From positions 2,852,001 to 2,916,000 of the forward strand of contig CADCXD010000001.1 of assembly GCA_902806575.1 (NCBI GenBank): a DNA stretch of 64,000 bases. The letters run 5' to 3'. The notes under the pieces were generated by a model. It searched no databases. It was not told the DNA's origin and saw nothing but the letters and a program-made list of their open reading frames with translations. Both the position numbers and the translations under genes were made by a program. Source of the DNA: Jackrogersella multiformis (lineage: Eukaryota; Ascomycota; Sordariomycetes; Xylariales; Hypoxylaceae). Numbering within the stretch: the stretch's first letter is position 1; each line of letters starts with the position of its first letter. This document shows, piece by piece, positions 60,840 through 64,000 of the stretch.

Positions 60840-61991
60840 ATGGCGGCGTCAAACAACTTCTCATTAGCCAGCAAGGTCAAGGTCAGAAACGCCCTGCCTC
60901 CATAGCTATATAATGAAAACGCCCGTCGCAAATTTATTCTCACTCAGCTTAGCTGACGTTATATCGCCCTAGCTACCCAATGGCAAGCTCATGCCCCAGA
61001 TCCAGCTAGGCCTCTACCTAATGAGTGGTCGGGAAGTTAAGGCAGCCGTGCCATGGGCCCTTGCTATGGGCTACCGGGGCTTCGATTGTGCTCAAATGTA
61101 CAGAAATGAGCGGGAGGCAGGCCAGGCCATCAGGGACTTCCTCGCCAGCAACACGGAGGGCATCACACGTGGTGACATCTTCTATACCTCCAAGCTAGCC
61201 AGTAGTAGCACCTCCTACCAGACCGTGCGCCGGTCTATCCGGCAGTCCGTCGAAGCTTGTGGGCTTGGCTACCTTGACCTATTCCTCCTCCATAGCCCAT
61301 ACGGTGGCCCCGAGGCGCGACTAACCAGCTGGAAGGCCGTCGAAGATGCGATTGATGAGGGAGAAGTCAAATCTGGCGGGGTTAGCAACTATGGAGTTCG
61401 CCATGTCAGTTGTTACCCTTCCAGCGAAGGAGAACGGGCTTCATCTAGCTGACCTTTTGATCGAGTTCAGATAGAGGAGCTCATGGCGTCAAATCCGAGG
61501 ATCGCGCCGGCTGTCAACCAGATCGAGATCCACCCTTTTAATACGCAAACCGATATTAGGGACGTGTGCGCAGAGCACGGAATCGTTGTCGAGGCATACG
61601 CTCCACTGGCTCGAGCCATGCGCATGAGACATCCTGTCATCACGAAGCTATCTAAGAAGTACTCATGCACACCTGCGCAATTGATGGTTCGGTGAGTTGA
61701 TCCTTCGATGACGGGACGGCTTATGTGATAGGCATCTCATATTGATGATGGACGAACACAGGTGGTCTCTCCAGCACGGGCTTGTTCCGTTACCGAAGAG
61801 CTCCAAACGCGAGCGTCTGCTTGAGAATGTAAAGGTAGGTGGGTTTGAGATATCCGATACTGATATAGAGAAGATGGATGGTCTCGATGAAAGACTGGTA
61901 ACTGATTGGTAAGTTTCACTTGTTCCTCATTGCGTGGATACTGTAGTCTACGCTAACATTGGACTTAAGGGATCCCACGGATGCGCCATAA
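60840..61991 (+). CDS. Aldo-keto reductase
   Basis: NADPH-dependent reductase of aldehydes/ketones, AKR (alpha/beta)8-barrel. Exons 60840-60881, 60973-61404, 61471-61691, 61762-61908 and 61970-61991 give 287 residues. The short first exon (MAASNNFSLASKVK) joins LPNGKLMPQIQLG. The catalytic tetrad is intact: Asp52 and Tyr57 (FDCAQMY), Lys88 (YTSKLA) and His121 (LLHSP). SNYGVRH, PAVNQIEIHPF, GIVVEAYAPL and the C-terminal LPKSSKRERLLENVKV (NADPH-binding) are present, ending in GLDERLVTDWDPTDAP. The last coding exon is only 22 nt, and intron 4 has branch GCTAACA. The substrate cannot be told from sequence; the subgroup resembles fungal GCY1/2,5-didehydrogluconate-reductase-like enzymes. Confidence 0.92.
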
Positions 61992-63367
61992 GCCCATATC
62001 GTTGAACAGTGCAATGTATCGGCCTAGTTTCAAGTCGTATTTGATACACCGGTCGATTATTTTCAAATATACGTATTTGGATGGACATAAGAAGACATTT
62101 ACTTGAAAATAAATACTTTATTGGTATCCAAGATCAGCTACTGTAGACGAAAAAAGGATTGGCCGAGGGTAGAAAACTATACTGAAGGTGTATGCCGAAG
62201 GTAGGTAAACTATCAACTACCAAGGGACCTAACCTAGGAGGTAGATATATAAATCATTCTAACAACATAATCTATCACATACGACCATAGGATCTGGAAC
62301 ATTCGGGATCCCGTCCGCTCTCCCAGAGACAAGCCAGATACTGCCAGACTAGTAGTTGGGTCGGTGACGACCAGCGAATCCCTGGTGTTGTATGTTTTAT
62401 TTTTTCTCTTTTTTTCTCCTTTTGTTTGTTTGCTTGCTGCTTAGTTCGTCTTGAACTAGAATATTTTAGGTAGTGGCACTAACGAAATCTTCACGAGCCA
62501 CCAAGAAGCCTACCCCCACAGACTTAAAAGGGGGGCGTGAGAGTAGCATTAGGTAGTATAACTTACTTAACCTCGTCATAGCTATGCCGATAAATACTTA
62601 GATGCGTCAAAGAGGCGGTATGGTTGAGGCTGGATAACTTCAACACCCGTCTACCTAGAAGGAAATAGTGTAAAGGACGGCGAGAAAGGGTCTGCAGAAG
62701 ATTTTTATATAAAGCCAACAAATAAATGATAGTAGGTAATCCTAGCACCTAGGTAGGTGGCAAAGAGTTCATGTTATCTTTCACGAAGTATGACTAGGTA
62801 CATCTAGACGAAACCACATTTGGCTCAGGTGGTCCTCTCGTCTAAATCGACATGTTTTGAATCGACCATTGTGAACTACCTAGGAAGTACCTATTAAGCA
62901 TAAGAAGCTTCCAGTGAGAGATGACAAGGGAAATAAATCTACCAAGATCTGGAGGCTGTAGGAATAAACCTTAGTTCTTAAACCTGAACAAAAACATTGA
63001 ATGCTTATGCGGCTGGCTGGACTATATAACTTACCTCGATACCAAGTATCTTCCTTCGTAGAGAGGGTTTAGCACGGGATAGTCACATCTTGAAATACGC
63101 ATCTACTGAAAATACAGCTCATCAACATCACCAACGCATAGGCACGCCCTACATACTCTAAGGCCTTCTACACTTCCGCCTCACCACCGCAGCAAAAAGG
63201 CAACAAGTCTTACAAACAGCTAGGCAGTCTATTTATACCAGCACCGGCTCTCATCTCCTCTTACCTGAACACCCCGAGCATTTAAGTACCGCAACTCCCT
63301 GACTACTCACTGATACAAAGAACCATACCCAACACAGAAGTCCTATTCTCGCATCCATACCAGAACT
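61992..63367. other. Intergenic region
   Basis: AT-rich spacer with poly-T around 62400-62425 and CCTAGGTAGG near 62747. No gene is supported. Confidence 0.45.
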
Positions 63368-63790
63368 ATGCGCAACCTGGAGCTGGGGGCGCCGACAGGA
63401 TGGCAACAAGCCTCCCCCTGGCTGCCGCCCTCGTACCGTCATTCGTCGCAGAAGCCAGCGACGGGGTGTGCCCCCACCGAGGCGAAGGGGGCGACGAGCC
63501 CAAAGCCAGACGCGTCTAAAGAGCAGGAACCGAACGAGACCGACGCAGGCAAGCGTGCCAGCGAAACGAACAAGCACCTGGTACCTGATCCCGACGCTCG
63601 ATTCAGATTTAGGAGCAGAACCAACGGCACGATGAACGACGGGATGAAGAAAGTAGACTTCCGCGCGCTGAAGGAATTCCGCAAATTCATTGCCAAAGGG
63701 ATTCAAGGCAACACCGAGGAAATGCAGGGGAAGACGCCGTCACGGACTACCCGGTACGGGACTTATGCACCGGTTAGGCTCAACCGTTAA
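63368..63790 (+). CDS. Small hypothetical protein
   Basis: 140-residue frame with no recognisable domain. It is Lys/Glu/Pro-rich and mostly disordered (EAKGATSPKPDASKEQE), with a C-terminal charged helix (DGMKKVDFRALKEFRKFIAKGIQ). It is more GC-rich than its flanks, as a coding exon would be, but has no confirmed homologue and could be part of a longer spliced gene. Confidence 0.35.
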   Translation: MRNLELGAPTGWQQASPWLPPSYRHSSQKPATGCAPTEAKGATSPKPDASKEQEPNETDAGKRASETNKHLVPDPDARFRFRSRTNGTMNDGMKKVDFRALKEFRKFIAKGIQGNTEEMQGKTPSRTTRYGTYAPVRLNR

Positions 63791-64000
63791 GGCTCGTTCT
63801 CAACGTGCTTGGAAATGTTCGTAAATTGATTTACATGTTATATCTTATAGGGGTAACCTAACGTGGAGTCCTATACAGTTTTAGCAAGACGCAAGGCGAA
63901 CGTCGCCCGGAATCTCTACACGGCTTGGCTGTACCCACCCAACCGCCTGCGCCCATATTTGTACCATTTCCTAACCTCATCGGCCCAGAACACCGTGCTC
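63791..64000. other. Right-edge region, possible gene end on minus strand
   Basis: On the minus strand, an open stretch from the right edge ends at a stop (63916-63918) and reads VFWADEVRKWYKYGRRRLGGYSQAV. It could be the C-terminal exon of a gene lying beyond the window; the evidence is too short to be sure. Confidence 0.2.

Overview
The window is nuclear DNA from a filamentous ascomycete (Pezizomycotina), most likely a Sordariomycete-type fungus. The reasons are short introns (about 47-230 nt) with GTAAGT/GTATGT-type donors and CTAAC-like branch points, fungus-restricted families (a DUF6536-like membrane protein, a DUF7053-like protein, a CRH-type GH16 enzyme), and intergenic DNA sprinkled with the palindromic TACCTAGGTA motif. 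No rRNA, tRNA, CRISPR array or intact transposon could be supported. Species-level placement is not possible from the sequence alone.

Layout. 0.5-3.3 kb: DUF6536-like multi-pass membrane protein with an apparent frameshift at a homopolymer. 3.6-5.3 kb: NAD(P)-dependent aldehyde dehydrogenase. 7.3-9.2 kb: secreted GH20 beta-N-acetylhexosaminidase. 9.2-15.5 kb: gene-poor, with two weakly supported small membrane-protein genes. 15.5-16.7 kb: GH16 CRH-like cell-wall transglycosylase. 17.9-19.9 kb: very GC-rich Aro8-type aromatic aminotransferase. 20.9-23.9 kb (-): DNA topoisomerase I. 25.1-26.2 kb (+): mitochondrial ATP synthase gamma. 27.9-31.3 kb (-): LSD1-type SWIRM/amine oxidase/HMG-box protein. 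32.6-34.9 kb (-): VPS33. 35.8-36.4 kb (-): UBE2W-type E2. 39.0-40.6 kb (+): CaM-kinase with a 7-nt first exon. 41.9-43.5 kb (-): Ser-rich protein with a KVSF motif. 43.5-50.4 kb: almost gene-free. 50.4-52.9 kb (+): trypsin/V8-like protease with an unusual repeated C-terminal region. 53.7-54.3 kb (-): DUF7053-like protein. 55.1-58.6 kb (-): Mediator subunit 14. 60.8-62.0 kb (+): aldo-keto reductase. 63.4-63.8 kb: small hypothetical ORF.

Most genes are unrelated housekeeping functions (transcription, chromatin, energy, endosomal fusion, ubiquitin, calcium signalling) next to wall/chitin enzymes; there is no metabolic cluster. The item most worth following is the protease at 50.4-52.9 kb. An intact His-Asp-Ser protease domain without a signal peptide is followed by four copies of an E-G-[FLM]-F-D-[DG]-[ILV] motif that start amphipathic helices, and then by a Gly-rich hydrophobic tail. 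A self-processing, membrane-active effector is one testable reading.
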